Origin: Escallonia rubra
Lineage: Eukaryota > Streptophyta > Magnoliopsida > Escalloniales > Escalloniaceae
Length of the DNA: 64,000 nt
NCBI GenBank assembly: GCA_033065855.1
Contig: JAVXUO010000638.1
Span: 1,295,001-1,359,000, forward strand
Reading direction: 5' to 3'
Below the pieces are notes generated by a model that saw only the letters and a list, made by a program, of their open reading frames with translations, had not been told where the DNA came from and did no database searches. The first letter of the stretch is position 1; each line of letters opens with the position of its first letter. Both the position numbers and the translations under genes were made by a program. Positions 13,901-24,300 of this stretch are shown piece by piece.

Positions 13901-14968
13901 TGAACCACACTCAAAATACATGAATAGGAACTAGAGATGGTTTAATGTATTAAATTCTTGGAATCAAAGAGCTGATCCATTGCTGGCGCTGCCAACTTAA
14001 GCTAAGTTGCCAGCGCGATCTGTGGACGGTCTAAATCTTTTTTTTGCGCTTTATTTTAAATATTTTTGACAAAATTGCCCTGACCTTGCAAAGAAGGAAA
14101 GAATAGTCTGCAATACAGTCGTTCGTTGCATTGCAATACAGTCGTCCGCTGCATAATGCAGCGGATGACTACTGTAGACCCTCTTTTCTCTTTCCTTCTC
14201 AACTCCAAGATGTGGCAAAACACAACAAGTCTCTCACTTCCCAGACCCTCTGTTAATGAAGTCATCTGCCTTTGCATCCACCCCTTCGTCCTCCCCAAAC
14301 GACGCCGCTTCGCCTCCCCTCACCGTTGCCGGTCGGCGGCTAACAACCTCCTCTGCTTGCTCCCCCTGCATGGCCCCATCTACAAAACTTGCACTTGCCG
14401 ACTTCTTCGTCCTCCCCAAACGACGCTGCTTCGCCTCCCCTCACCGTTGCCGGCCGGCGGCGTTCAACCTCCTCTGCTTGCTCCCCCTCCATGACCCCAT
14501 CTACAAAACTTGCACTTGCCGACTTCTTCGTTCTCCCCAAACGACGCTCCTTCGCCTCCCCTCACCGTTGCTGGCCGGCGGCGTTCAACCTCCTTTGCTT
14601 GCTCCCCCTCTATGACCCCATCTACAAAACTTGCACTGGCCGACTTCTTCATCTTCGCCTGAGCCCTTCCGGGAGTCTCGCTGGACCGATCGGACTTGCT
14701 TCTCGTCACGTGATGATATATATATATATATATATATGGGGAAAGAGTAAGCCATCCATCCTCTACATAATGTAGCGGATGCACTGTACCATACTATGCC
14801 TCTCAAGCAGGAGGGTATTTTTGTCAAAAATACGTCCGCTACATAATGTAGCGGACGGACTTAAAAAAAGCACAAAAAAAAGATTTGAACCGTCCACAGA
14901 TCGCGCGTGGATGGCCAGATCGAGTTGGCAACTTGGGTTAAGTTGCCAACGCGAGTAGTGGATCAGCT

Positions 14969-15034
<66 letters not shown>

Positions 15035-15604
15035 AATTGGTTGCTTAGAAGTTTTATCTCTTAGTCCCTGTGACCTAGTAATTATTAATGCACCATCATT
15101 TCTGTGAAATATGAGAATCTTATACCATGCGTTGGCATTATTCACGGTAGTACATATAATCTTTATTAGTGCTCTACTTCTTTAGTGTGGAAAGGGAAGT
15201 TTTTAACTGCCTATCAACCTAGTTAAAGTGATCAGAGGAGTGACCTCACAACCTTAGCAATCCATATTTCATAAGAACATGGTGCTGTTTTTGTTTATGT
15301 AGTTCCTCCCATTTTCAAGGTGCATCTTAGACAAGGTGCCGATATGAGCGCCTTGTTGATCTTAATGTTAATGTTAATGTTACTACAGGTTGAGAAGCTG
15401 GGCAGAGATAGTTTCTTCTTCCTCAAAGAGTCTTTTCTGTTTGACGAAACCAGCTTTGGAGTGTTGTTTGATAAAGTCACCTCTAAGAAGCCGATGTTGA
15501 CATCAAAGTCTATCTCGTATGTTTTTTACTTTCAGCCTCCTACCGACATCCAGTTTGGTGATTATGCAACGGTTATTCGGCAGCAACTACTCGAGGTCCG
15601 GTAG
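4976..15604 (+). CDS. DEAH-type RNA helicase with two CCCH zinc fingers (AtC3H31-like)
   Basis: Fourteen exons: 4976-5141, 6131-6308, 7800-7973, 8849-8996, 9433-9747, 9960-10106, 10183-10363, 11034-11314, 11407-11529, 11657-11801, 11877-12133, 12212-12409, 12975-13505, 15389-15604. All joins are GT-AG and keep frame, giving 1019 residues. Motif I GETGCGKS is at residues 51-58, motif II DEVH at 146-149 (V where DEAH has A), motif III SATA at 178-181, motif V in exon 6 (ATNIAESS), and motif VI QRKGRTGR at 379-386, followed by a helicase-associated (HA2-like) region. Two zinc fingers follow: C-x7-C-x5-C-x3-H at 737-755 and C-x8-C-x5-C-x3-H at 764-783, the second split by intron 12. The start is the first ATG before the conserved N-terminus. 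From memory the closest relative is Arabidopsis At2g47680 (C3H31). ATP-dependent RNA remodelling is inferred from the family; the target is unknown. Intron 2 carries a LINE, intron 13 a palindromic TIR element. Confidence 0.93.
5849..5861. repeat. (CA)n microsatellite in helicase intron 1
   Basis: A short run of about six CA units. Confidence 0.6.
6726..7258 (+). mobile_element. 5'-truncated LINE (non-LTR retrotransposon), 3' end
   Basis: The insert ends in a poly-A tract (about 7246-7258) and is flanked by a perfect 13-bp target-site duplication, AAAAGTTAAGGAA, at 6713-6725 and 7259-7271. The forward frame from 6737 encodes the zinc-binding end of a plant reverse transcriptase: CSLCNKSKEDINHLFWSCEYS, one in-frame TAG at 6806, then EIWMEVFKKL and a segment containing LWGERNARIF (to about 7138). 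This is the classic zf-RVT tail of plant L1-type elements. It sits in sense orientation in helicase intron 2 and is dead: truncated and carrying a stop. Confidence 0.9.
14285..14660. repeat. 121-bp minisatellite, about three copies
   Basis: The marker TTCGTCCTCCCCAAACGACG (or one-base variants) recurs at 14285, 14406 and 14527, with a degraded fourth start at 14648, an exact 121-bp spacing. Because 121 is not a multiple of three, each copy shifts frame; this explains several overlapping long open frames of similar composition here, which are not genes. Confidence 0.9.
14713..14737. repeat. (TA)n microsatellite inside B1
   Basis: A pure TA run of about 12 units. Confidence 0.7.
14970..15034. 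repeat. (TA)n(TG)n compound microsatellite
   Basis: About 15 TA units, then about 13 TG units, then more TA. It starts exactly at the outer end of element B1. Confidence 0.9.
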
Positions 15605-16300
15605 CAGACAGGGATGACCATCAGTCCTGCTTGCCAAATGTCTAGTTAAGTTATCATATGGAGTGCATCCAGCTTATTGTAATTATCTTGACATGGTTAT
15701 TTCTCTATACTTGCACAATATATAGAGCTGATGTTGACAACGGTTTTGCTTATAATTATGGTTTAAAAGCTTATAGTCATAAGGTTGGATATGCTGGACT
15801 AGTAGACACAGTAGAAGCCCTTATGCTCCGTTTTGGTTACTATTTGCTGCCATGTAGTCCACAGAAGGCCCTGGCGACACAAGTGGCTAAGATGATTGAT
15901 GCTGCGTACGAAAGTACATTGATGTGTATCTCAATCCGCAACCCGGCCTAGAGCGATTAATCGGTTATTATTATTTCTTTATATATGGTACTAGAGATCC
16001 CGTCACTCAGCTGGTTAATAAGATGTACCAAAAAGAGTGGTCATCCCTCTAGTGTCCGCATCATGCTTCCATTTCTGTCCAATCTGTGTTCTCTACCGCA
16101 AACGATTGTATCAGTGTGGTTACTTTTCGTTTGCCGTAGAGAACGCAGATTGGACAGAAACAGAAGCTCGTCCATTCCTCTGTGAATCAATTCTTGGTAT
16201 AGCTTTTGCCATGTTTTATCATTTCATAAATATATGAGATAAAAATATAGCCATTCTCTTTTTATTTATACAATTGTTTTATTAACGGGTATGATTATTA
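15605..16300 (+). other. 3' flank of the helicase gene with a long hairpin
   Basis: Sequence after the TAG stop of the helicase gene. The open frame 15658-15951 matches no family I know. The segment contains a strong inverted repeat at 16062-16170, listed separately. Confidence 0.4.
16062..16170. repeat. Long near-perfect hairpin, possible miRNA-like foldback or MITE
   Basis: Arm 1 (16062-16104) and the reverse complement of arm 2 (16128-16170) share TTTCTGTCCAATCTG, then GTTCTCTAC, then GCAAACG, with about two mismatches over the inner 33 bases and looser pairing for ten more. The loop is 23 nt. Size and shape fit a plant miRNA precursor, but a small decayed inverted-repeat element fits equally well. 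I do not recognise a known miRNA sequence. Confidence 0.55.
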
Positions 16301-17988
16301 TTATCTTTGCTTATGTGGAACGGTCCCGATAAGTCGTCCCCCCGCCTACAAATCAGCCAGCATTTTTCCCCAATTTTACGAACAAAAAACCTTATTCTCA
16401 TATTTACCACTCACCTTAATTTTTAGTCTGCTTCTTGGAAGAGAAATAAGTCTGTTTGAAGATTATCATTGTGAATCGTATTCTCACGAAACAAATATTG
16501 AAGTTTACAAAAACCAACCTAATCTTTTTAATCCTTGTTGTGGAGTTGAGAAATTGTACGCCGTCTGGTTGAATCACGATGCTTACTCCAAGGTTCTCTA
16601 TTCCCTGGCAATATCCATATAAAATTATGTCGGATTTTTCTTGAAACATAACCTAGAATCATATCTTCATGATCCATTTTTGTGTTTTCATTCTAGGTAA
16701 ACCCACCTGAAGTGTTAACTAATGGAGGACGAACAACACTATAAACACCCCCCCCCCCCGGCACCCACCCACTTCACAAATAGGAAGTTTCGCATCCAAT
16801 TCTGATATACGATATATAGCACAAGATTTCTCTGCCAATTGTTTTGAGTTGAGCCTCCTAGTCTGTCATTATATCTTGAGAAGTAAAAAGAATGATAATT
16901 CTCATCCGCCTAAAATTGTAGGAATTGGTTGGTTGTTAGAATAGATTCGTAGACCGGGTCGACTGACCCTTTTTAGATCTGAATCATCTATAAGGCTTTT
17001 GCCTATTCCTTCTATGCTGCAGTGTCAAAACGTATTTGTTGTTTTCTCGATGTTTCCTACGTTTTTTATAAAGTCCTCTCGTAAAATATGTTAATAATAT
17101 ACGTTTATCAAAGATCAACTATATGAAAGTTTTAATATCTATTATCAGACATGGATTACCCTAACATGAAATGAAACAAAAACGAGTGAATAAGTAGGAA
17201 TGCTAAGGTAGACACGAAGGATTCGTAATAGAGATTATGCAATTTATTCAACACGTTTTTCTTTGCGTAAAGAGAATTATAATCGGGGCTTTAAGTTGGT
17301 AGAAATGTTCTTTGCGTAAAGAGAATTATAATCGGGGCTTTAAGTTGGTAGAAATGATAAAGGAGGACCTCCCATGATTCCGATCGAGAGTATACTCCTA
17401 TCCACTGATTAAACAAGAACGAAGAAATTCTTTATCTTGTTTAATAAAGTCCACCTTTTATGAGAAAGGAGAACATGATCAAATATTGAAAAAAATGTAA
17501 TTGCACTGGAAGAAAAATATCTCTCTTTTGATTCTTTCTTGACTATAAAAATCTTTATAAAGATTCGTGAACCAATACAATCTCTAATTATTTTTTCGTC
17601 TTTTAAATTGCTAGATTGAAATATGATATTGCATTGCAACAAAAAAACATACTCCGTATTTCTCAACAAAGAAAATTGAAATGAATAAATTATAAGGTCA
17701 ATTCAGAAGCACTTTAGTACGGACTATTTAATTTCTTAAGTGACTTTGTCTTTCGTATAAACATATCAAAATAAAGAATACCGAATGAGTCCTTAGATTT
17801 ATTTATGACTTTAGAGGAACTGTATGATGTGATAATCTCATGTACAGTTCTTTAATAGTAACCGACACAGTAACATTGGCATTGACTGAACAAATATGAT
17901 TTCTAAGGATGCAACTATAGGATTTATCGTTTTTTCTAATTTTTTTCCTAGCTGCGGATACGAGAGCTGCTGATATGAGAGATTATCT
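16300..17988. other. AT-rich segment, possibly organelle-derived, with a group II intron domain V-like hairpin
   Basis: No gene. At 17816-17852 is GGAACTGTATGATGTGATAATCTCATGTACAGTTC (split here as GGAACTGTATGATG / TGATAATCTCATG / TACAGTTC), which resembles the domain V hairpin of plastid group II introns. Wording of the surrounding DNA also looks plastid-like, but I cannot name the intron. A 49-bp tandem duplication lies at 17259-17356. Confidence 0.35.
17259..17356. repeat. Perfect 49-bp tandem duplication
   Basis: The unit starting TTCTTTGCGTAAAGAG and ending GGTAGAAATG occurs at 17259-17307 and again at 17308-17356 without a visible difference. Confidence 0.92.
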
Positions 17989-18003
17989 TTCAATTTAGAG
18001 TAG

Positions 18004-18080
18004 ATTACACACGACTCCCCTGAGGTTTGCCTTAAATTACACACGACTCCCCTGAGGTTTGCCTTAAATTACACACGGCC
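18004..18080. repeat. 32-bp tandem repeat, 2.5 copies, in the MULE left TIR
   Basis: ATTACACACGACTCCCCTGA starts at 18004 and 18036, with a third partial, diverged start at 18068; spacing is 32 bp. Confidence 0.88.
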
Positions 18081-18766
18081 CCCCTATCTTTTTTAATTAC
18101 ACTCCGCTCCCTGTGATTTCTAATATGTTTACACAAACCTCCATTCCGTTAAGCATCTATGAATAAAAGTTAGGGCACCGCACAATTTTTTGTGATATAC
18201 CGTAATTGCCCCCTCCCTTCTTCTGCCACCGACGTCCATTGTCATCCCCCTCTCCAAACACCATCCCACCCCCAATCACCACTGTAAGACAAACACAACC
18301 ACTGCCACGGTGACCCTAAATAACACAGACCACGCACCGAACGCACAACGCCTAACCACCACCATCGCAACCAACCTCCGCTACACTGCCATCAACAGAT
18401 CTGGCACAACCACGCTGTTACCCACCTCTGCCACAATGCCACTAACAGATCTGGTACAGCCAAACCTTTATCCATCTCCAAGCACACCACACAAACTTAG
18501 CACACGCACCCTCTGCAACAACACACACACATTGGGCATACACACTTACGCCACACACACTCATATAGTGATCAGCACACCCTTTTAGGACACATACCTA
18601 CAGACACCTAAACACATAAAATAGCAGATACAAAGCTCTGGATTGATCACTCACATGTCAAGAATGCCTATCGCCTCAAATATGAACGAAATCGGCAATC
18701 CCCACAAAAATTGGTTCAATCAGGAAAGGAAATTCATCATCTTCGGCTAGACGGGCACACCGTACC

Positions 18767-18801
<35 letters not shown>

Positions 18802-18804
<3 letters not shown>

Positions 18805-20305
18805 AGCTGATCCGTTGAGAGCGTGGGCAAAATAGGAGAAGTTGCAAACGCGATCTGACCGTCCATCCCGAAAGATGGACGGTCCAAATCGCGCCTTTTT
18901 TGAATACTGTCAGTCGTCCGCGATACAGTATAGCGGACGGACTTTTTTACCTTTTTGCCCTCTGACCCGTCCGCTATACTGTATCGCGGACGGTCCAAAA
19001 AATTTTTTTACGTTTTTTTTAAGTTCGTCCGCTACATAATGTAGCGGACGATTTTTTTACAAAAATAGCCTCCTGTTCCATCCGCTACATTATGTAGCGG
19101 AGGAGTAAGCAGGCATTATTTTTTTTCCAGTCCTTTCTCTCATTAAAATTCTGACATGTTTCTCTCTCTCTCTCTCTCATTTGTCTCGTCAATTTCTGAC
19201 ACACTCTATTTCCTCTCTCTCTCTCTCTCTCTATCTCTCATCAATTTATGACGCTTTCTCTCTCTTTTCTCTCACCATGATTTCTTTTATGGGTTCTGGA
19301 TGTAACACATAATGTAAATAGTATGCATGGGTAAGGGAAGGCTGAATTTCAGCCATGTCATGTTGGTGCATGGTGAGGCCGTGGATTGATGGCAGCCGTG
19401 GTGGAGTGCGGCTGGGTACGGGGACCTTGCGTAAGTGTATCGGAGCCAAAAGGTTGGAGAGAAACAGCCTTGGGGAGGCTGTCAAGTATGCTGTTGACAG
19501 GAAAAGGACCCACTGCCGTAAGGCAGTGTGTGTAGATTGGACAATAACAAGCCATTGCCGTGAGGCAGTGGCTGCTTTGCTGTGACTTGGGTTTGAGAAG
19601 ATTATGCTTTGGAAAGAAAAATGAAGCAAGGGCAGTAGCTTGGAGGGAAACAAAAATTTAGTGAATGAAGGAGAAGATGATGGGTCTAGCTGTGGGAGTT
19701 GGAGAAATTGGTTATATGCATATGAGTATATGTATGTGTATATTAGAGAGTTACAAAATGGTGTAGTGTGTAGTAAGTATGGAATGTGACATTGGATTTG
19801 TAAATGGGTGCCTGTGTAAAGAAGAAGAAGAATGAGGGGAAAGGACAATGGGGTGGCCCATCTTTACGTGGGTATGTTTCTGGAGAACAAAAGAAGAAGA
19901 AGAAGAATGGTTTCTGGAGAACAAAAGAAGAAGAAGAATGGGGGAAAGGACAAAGGGTGGGGCCCTTCAGCAAATCATGCCCACAGCAAATGTGTGCCTG
20001 CCTACTCCTCCGCTACATAATGTAGCGGATGGAACAGGAGGCTATTTTTTTATTTATTTCGTCCGCTACATTATGTAGCGGACGAACTTAAAAAAAACGT
20101 AAAAAAAATTTTTGGACCGTCCGCGATACAGTATAGCGGACGGGTCAGAGGGCAAAAAGGTAAAAAAGTCCGTCCGCTATACTGTATCGCGGACGACTGA
20201 CAGTATTCAAAGGCGCGATTTGGACCGTCCATCTTTCGGGATGGACGGTCAGATCGCGTTTGCAACTTCTCCTATTTTGCCCACGCTCTCAACGGATCAG
20301 CTCCC
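18802..20305. mobile_element. Family B palindrome-bearing TIR element, copy B2, with about 310-bp arms
   Basis: Ends are GGGAGCTGATCCGTTGAG and its complement CTCAACGGATCAGCTCCC, each bordered by (TA)n. The arms (18802 to about 19114, and about 19993-20305) are nearly identical over roughly 310 bp, differing by short poly-A/T length changes and a few bases. Each arm has four palindromes: two CCGTCCGCGATACAGTATAGCGGACGG-like and two TCCGCTACATAATGTAGCGGA-like. The 880-bp core is unrelated single-copy-looking DNA with CT runs and a GAAGAA-repeat. No transposase. It lies inside the MULE and is therefore younger than it. Confidence 0.82.
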
Positions 20306-20322
20306 ATATATATATATATATA

Positions 20323-20446
20323 GGGTCGTGATCTATTGCTAGCGCTAGCGCTGTTTTGCCGTCTGCTATATAATGTAGCGGACGATAGTTCACCGTCCGC
20401 TACATTATATAGCGGACGGTGCTAGCGCTGGTAACGGATCAGCTCC
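20323..20446. mobile_element. Family B mini-element, copy B3 (124 bp)
   Basis: Left end GGGTCGTGATCTATTGCTAGCGCT, right end AGCGCTGGTAACGGATCAGCTCC, bordered by (TA)n on both sides. It consists of little more than the two ends and two palindromes, a GTCTGCTATATAATGTAGCGGACG form and CCGTCCGCTACATTATATAGCGGACGG, facing each other. This may be the minimal form of the family. Confidence 0.75.
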
Positions 20447-20902
20447 TATATATATATATATCTCTCTCCAAGCCCCACAGACCACCATTGATTACAGGGT
20501 AAATTACACACTGGCTTTCTATACGGATTCAGGCGTTTCTTCATCGAAGCAGACCGGGTCAATTTCGCGGCTCTTCCTATGCTCGATGACAAAATCTCCT
20601 TCTTGGGAGTTCCTTCTTCTGGGTTCTTCTTTTCTGGGTAGGCGTTGGTGTTGATTTGAAGGGCTAAGTTATAAAGTGGAAGGGAAGTGGAGGAATATGT
20701 TATTTTGGGGTTTTGCGTGTGTGGTCTGTAAGTGTGAGATAGGCGGTGGGATTCTCAGGTGCGGTGGCTGTGAACTGGTGTGAGGTGTGGGTGAGTGGGA
20801 AAATTTATTTTTTTAAAAAAATAAAAAAATATAGCGGAGTGTAATTAAAAAAGATAAGAGAGCCGTGTGTATTTTAAGACAAACCATTTACCCTTCAATT
20901 TA

Positions 20903-21346
20903 TCAGGAACCCAAAGATGAACTAGTAGCCAGTTATGAAGCCGAATGCTTGCGTATCAAATTAGTACATTGACCGACTAGTTTCTTCACTGTTTATAACA
21001 GTTCTTTGCCTCGGGGTTTGGAATCTTCCTATTCAAACATTGAGAGTTTTTGGGTGGTCAAAAATTGTCTAAAGCCTTTCCAGCAAAAAGCAAGCCCAAA
21101 TCCAAAGGGCCGAATCAGGTCCGTCCGAGACATAGAGGCTGTAAGCAGATCCACGTGTCGCCCGAGTATTTAGTAAACGCAAGTCTATTGCACGCTTCAC
21201 TTTTCTCATCCACCTCTGCTTCTCAACTAAGCTTCCTTTCTCCTGCAGAGTAGAGAAGTTCATCTCCTTCAAGTGGCATTGAAACCCTAATTAAAACCCC
21301 AGATATAACCCGATTCCTCTTGTAATGATGGAAGAATGAGTTAAAG
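20903..21346 (+). promoter_or_regulatory. Upstream region of the unknown-function gene
   Basis: An ACGTGTC motif (21153-21159) matches the core of plant ABA-response/G-box-type elements and lies about 190 bp before the ATG. A short frame at 20903-20983 continues, in frame, the open sequence that was interrupted by the MULE; it is listed as a finding. Confidence 0.35.
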
Positions 21347-24300
21347 ATGTCACCAAAAACCCTTGAATCACGGCACGCCATAGAATCCTGCACATTCCAG
21401 CTGCACACCTGGAGACCCTTCCACCTGATCCCCACCGCCCTCAAAACCCTAGACTCCGATTCCTACGCGCCCTACTCCAATGGCGTCCACGCGAAGAAGC
21501 CCTGCCTCTCCGATCGGACCACGTCGTTCCCGATCGAGAGCCTCGACATGTCGAAGCTGAGCCTGTTCGACGACGATCGGGTTCTGTCGACGCGCAACAG
21601 GCGCGACAGTTTCAGCTGGATTGCTCGTAAGAGGCGGCGGCGCGGGTCGAGGTCGGTTTCGGGTCGGAGCAGTGACAGGAGCGGGACCCGCCGGCGGTGC
21701 TGTTCGGTGGGGGCGTCGGCGGCGGCCAACGCGACGTGCTCTGACTTTCCGGTGGCGAACGGGACCGATTCGAGCGGGGAACTGTTTCTCAACGGGGATG
21801 CCAATTGGGCGTCGGATGTGAGTGAAGCGGCGAGGCATGGTGGTGGTGGTGGTGGTGGTGGGAATGGCGAGAGGGAGAATATTAGTGTTGTGTGTGGGCA
21901 AATTGGGAATTTTGACGGTCAGGGGAACGAGTCCGGGTACGGGAGCGAGCCGGGTTATCGCGGTGATGCGGAATTTGGGTATGGGGATGAGGTTGATGAG
22001 GAAGAGGACGATCCCCGGCTGTTGTTTTGGGCCAATAAATTCGGTGGTAAGTTAATGTCATTCTCCTTTCTTATGTTTTTGTACTTTGATTAATAATATA
22101 AAAATCAATTTATTTGAATCCTTCACGTCGAAGCTAGCACTCTACAATACTCAGTGTATATCTATGTCTTTGTGGTAATTGCATTTATGATTTGTAGTTT
22201 AGACATATTGCACATATACATACATAATATTGAAAGAAAGAAGAAGAAGAAGAACAAGAAATATATAAGAAAGTAAAATCTTGAAGACATGTAATTATAG
22301 GATTGGCAACGGTTGAATCTTTTAGTGTGCCTCAACCGGTAACGTTCGGATGGCACCTTTAGGAGATCGGCGGCATCTATTAGTGCAATTTCTTGGCATG
22401 TAACCGTAAGATCGAAGCCACTTCCTTGAATTGGTGGCACCTTTTTGACGGTTTATAACCTTGTAACTTCAAAATTTTGAACTTTTCGTGTGTTTTATAA
22501 AGGCTCTAACAACCACATATTTTTGAAGAGTTGTGACTCTTCATTAAGGGTGTTAACACCACTTTTTTGCCTATATAAATGAAGTCTCGAACTTCATTTG
22601 TAGCTATTGCAATTTAAATACTTTTCTCTCTCTCTCTAAAACTTTCGGAAGTTCATTTTTAGTGTTATTTGAGTTTTATCCGAAGTGAGTTCTTGGTAGG
22701 CTGAGAGAATTGTCAAATTGCAATCTTCAATTCTCAAGTGATTGGGAATTGTATCCCGTGGATAGATTTTCCTTGAGTCCATCTGCACTATGGTGGAAAA
22801 AATAGTATCTCTAAGATAGCTTCCTAAAAGTTTCTTGCCCAATTGAGTCCATTTTTCTGTAGTGGAAAAAATATTATCTTTAAGATAGCTTCCTAAAAGT
22901 GTCTTGCCCAACATAATCTTGTTCCAAGTCTTTTGCTTTTTTGAGTTTTCTAAGTCCACACACCTTAACCATAATACACCGTACAGCACACTTCAGTAAA
23001 AGGGCAGCTAATAGTATGGTATTATAGGTACTCATTTCGGAAATAGTATTCGCAACAACAAGAAGTAATTTTGTTGATGAGGAACTTGAGTAGGTGGATG
23101 AATAAATGAAAATAGGGGATCGCATCCATATCTGTAAAGTAATGATGCTTCTGAGTAATTCTTGGACGAATAATAACTAACGAATACACCTAATGTTAAT
23201 AGTTAGCATAAGTTTGCATGGTGGCGGGAATGCGTAGCAGATATTAGATTTCATGTATCTACTAGCCCAAGACCTTGGATATCCCGGGAGCTTTTAGTTC
23301 TGCATATTTCATGAAATTGCTACTCGATTTATGTATATCCTTACTAATGTGCTATTTTGGTTGATTGTCTCTGTGATCTGGATTACTTTTAGATGCATTC
23401 TTGCTCTGAAGCTTGTCTAGCTTTTTATCTTCACCTTTGCTTCAAAAAATGGAGAGGAAAAATCAATGAAACTTCGGAAAATCATTAATTCGTTGCATAA
23501 GAACGTCACTTATTATCTTGTACAGCTTGTGTCCCCTTCTTTGATTCTTCAATCTACACTTATTTAGACGCTTGTTCGGCCTAAAAAAGAAAGGATCACT
23601 TGATTGGCAGTATACGACTTACCATCATACTTTGATGATAACGCAATTTGACAAAGCCTTGTCCCAACTACTTGGGTTGGTTAAATAAGTTATGTTTCTC
23701 CATCTTTCACTCTTGTCCCACTCCTGCCTATTTCATGTTGTGTGCCTTGTACATTATACTGTCTGTCCCAGTCCGGATAAAAGACTTGGTTGCGCTAGGC
23801 ATCTGCTGTCTGCTATATAACCTCTACGCACCCACCAGGGCCTTAATGAGCAGTTCGATTATAACACAAAATCAGTCCCAAAATCACACATCTAGGTCTT
23901 AGCCTTCGCACAACCTGAACCCTTTGCATAGGGTTCACAGCTAGAGAATCTGATACAATCTATATTTGGCCTCAAAACCAATCATTTGGTAAATATCTAT
24001 GTTTCTACTTCTACATCATCATTTTCTTATGCTGTCATGATGAGGTCTTGAATGATTTATTTGTTGATGGTGTGTAGCACAATAGACAAGCTTTAGTTTT
24101 CATATAGTAGCCATGGATGTTTTAAACTATGCTGCAGCTGAACAGATTTACTCATGCTTTGATTTGTAACTTTCTGGTAAATGTGCTCTCAACTCTCAAG
24201 TACCTTACATATTTAAGATCTTGAGTTGCTCATACTCTGTCTGTGACTCTGTGGAGCAATCAAGAATTTTGTTATGAAGGCCAATATATAATCAGCATAA

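Larger units (their letters stand above)
13968..14970. mobile_element. Family B palindrome-bearing TIR element, copy B1
   Basis: Ends are AGAGCTGATCCATTGC at the left and GGATCAGCTCCT at the right. Inside the ends, both arms carry an AAGTTGCCA-type block, then GATCTGTGGACGGT. Further in are the palindromes TCCGCTGCATAATGCAGCGGA (14140-14165) and a TCCGCTACATAATGTAGCGGA form (about 14834-14856). The right end abuts a (TA)n(TG)n microsatellite. The core holds a 121-bp tandem repeat. No transposase frame is present, so it is non-autonomous. It lies in intron 13 of the helicase gene. Confidence 0.75.
17998..20893. mobile_element. Mutator-like element (MULE) with 9-bp target-site duplication
   Basis: A perfect 9-bp duplication, TTCAATTTA, sits at 17989-17997 and 20894-20902. 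The left end reads GAGTAGATTACACACG and the right end, reverse complemented, GGGTAAATGG then TACACACGGC. The inverted repeat continues through TATCTTTTTTAATTACACTCCGCT on both sides (left about 18084-18108, right about 20831-20858). The left arm also holds a 32-bp direct repeat in 2.5 copies. No transposase is present; the interior is CA-rich on the left, GT-rich on the right, and contains two nested elements (18802-20305 and 20323-20446). Nine-base TSDs and long TIRs are characteristic of Mutator superfamily elements. Confidence 0.78.

Noticed and set aside
14126..14784. Several overlapping frames on both strands with similar peptides
   Set aside because: Produced by the 121-bp tandem repeat read in shifting frames.
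18310..18588. Thr/Pro-rich open frame
   Set aside because: CA-rich low-complexity interior of the MULE.
18747..18998. Minus-strand frame repeated as a plus-strand frame at 20112-20342
   Set aside because: Both are the same inverted arm of element B2; palindromic, not coding.
19246..19848. 200-residue minus-strand open frame in the B2 core
   Set aside because: No recognisable domain and a CT-rich/low-complexity start; could be captured DNA, but there is no support for a gene.
13968..20446. CRISPR-like array from recurring palindromes
   Set aside because: Irregular spacing, inverted arrangement and transposon ends in a plant nuclear genome; not an array.
21449..21901. Minus-strand frames opposite exon 1 of the unknown gene
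   Set aside because: GC-rich shadow frames; the plus strand has the spliced, conserved-looking protein.
22290..22760. Possible solo LTR with a TATA box
   Set aside because: No TG...CA borders or 5-bp duplication could be defined by eye.
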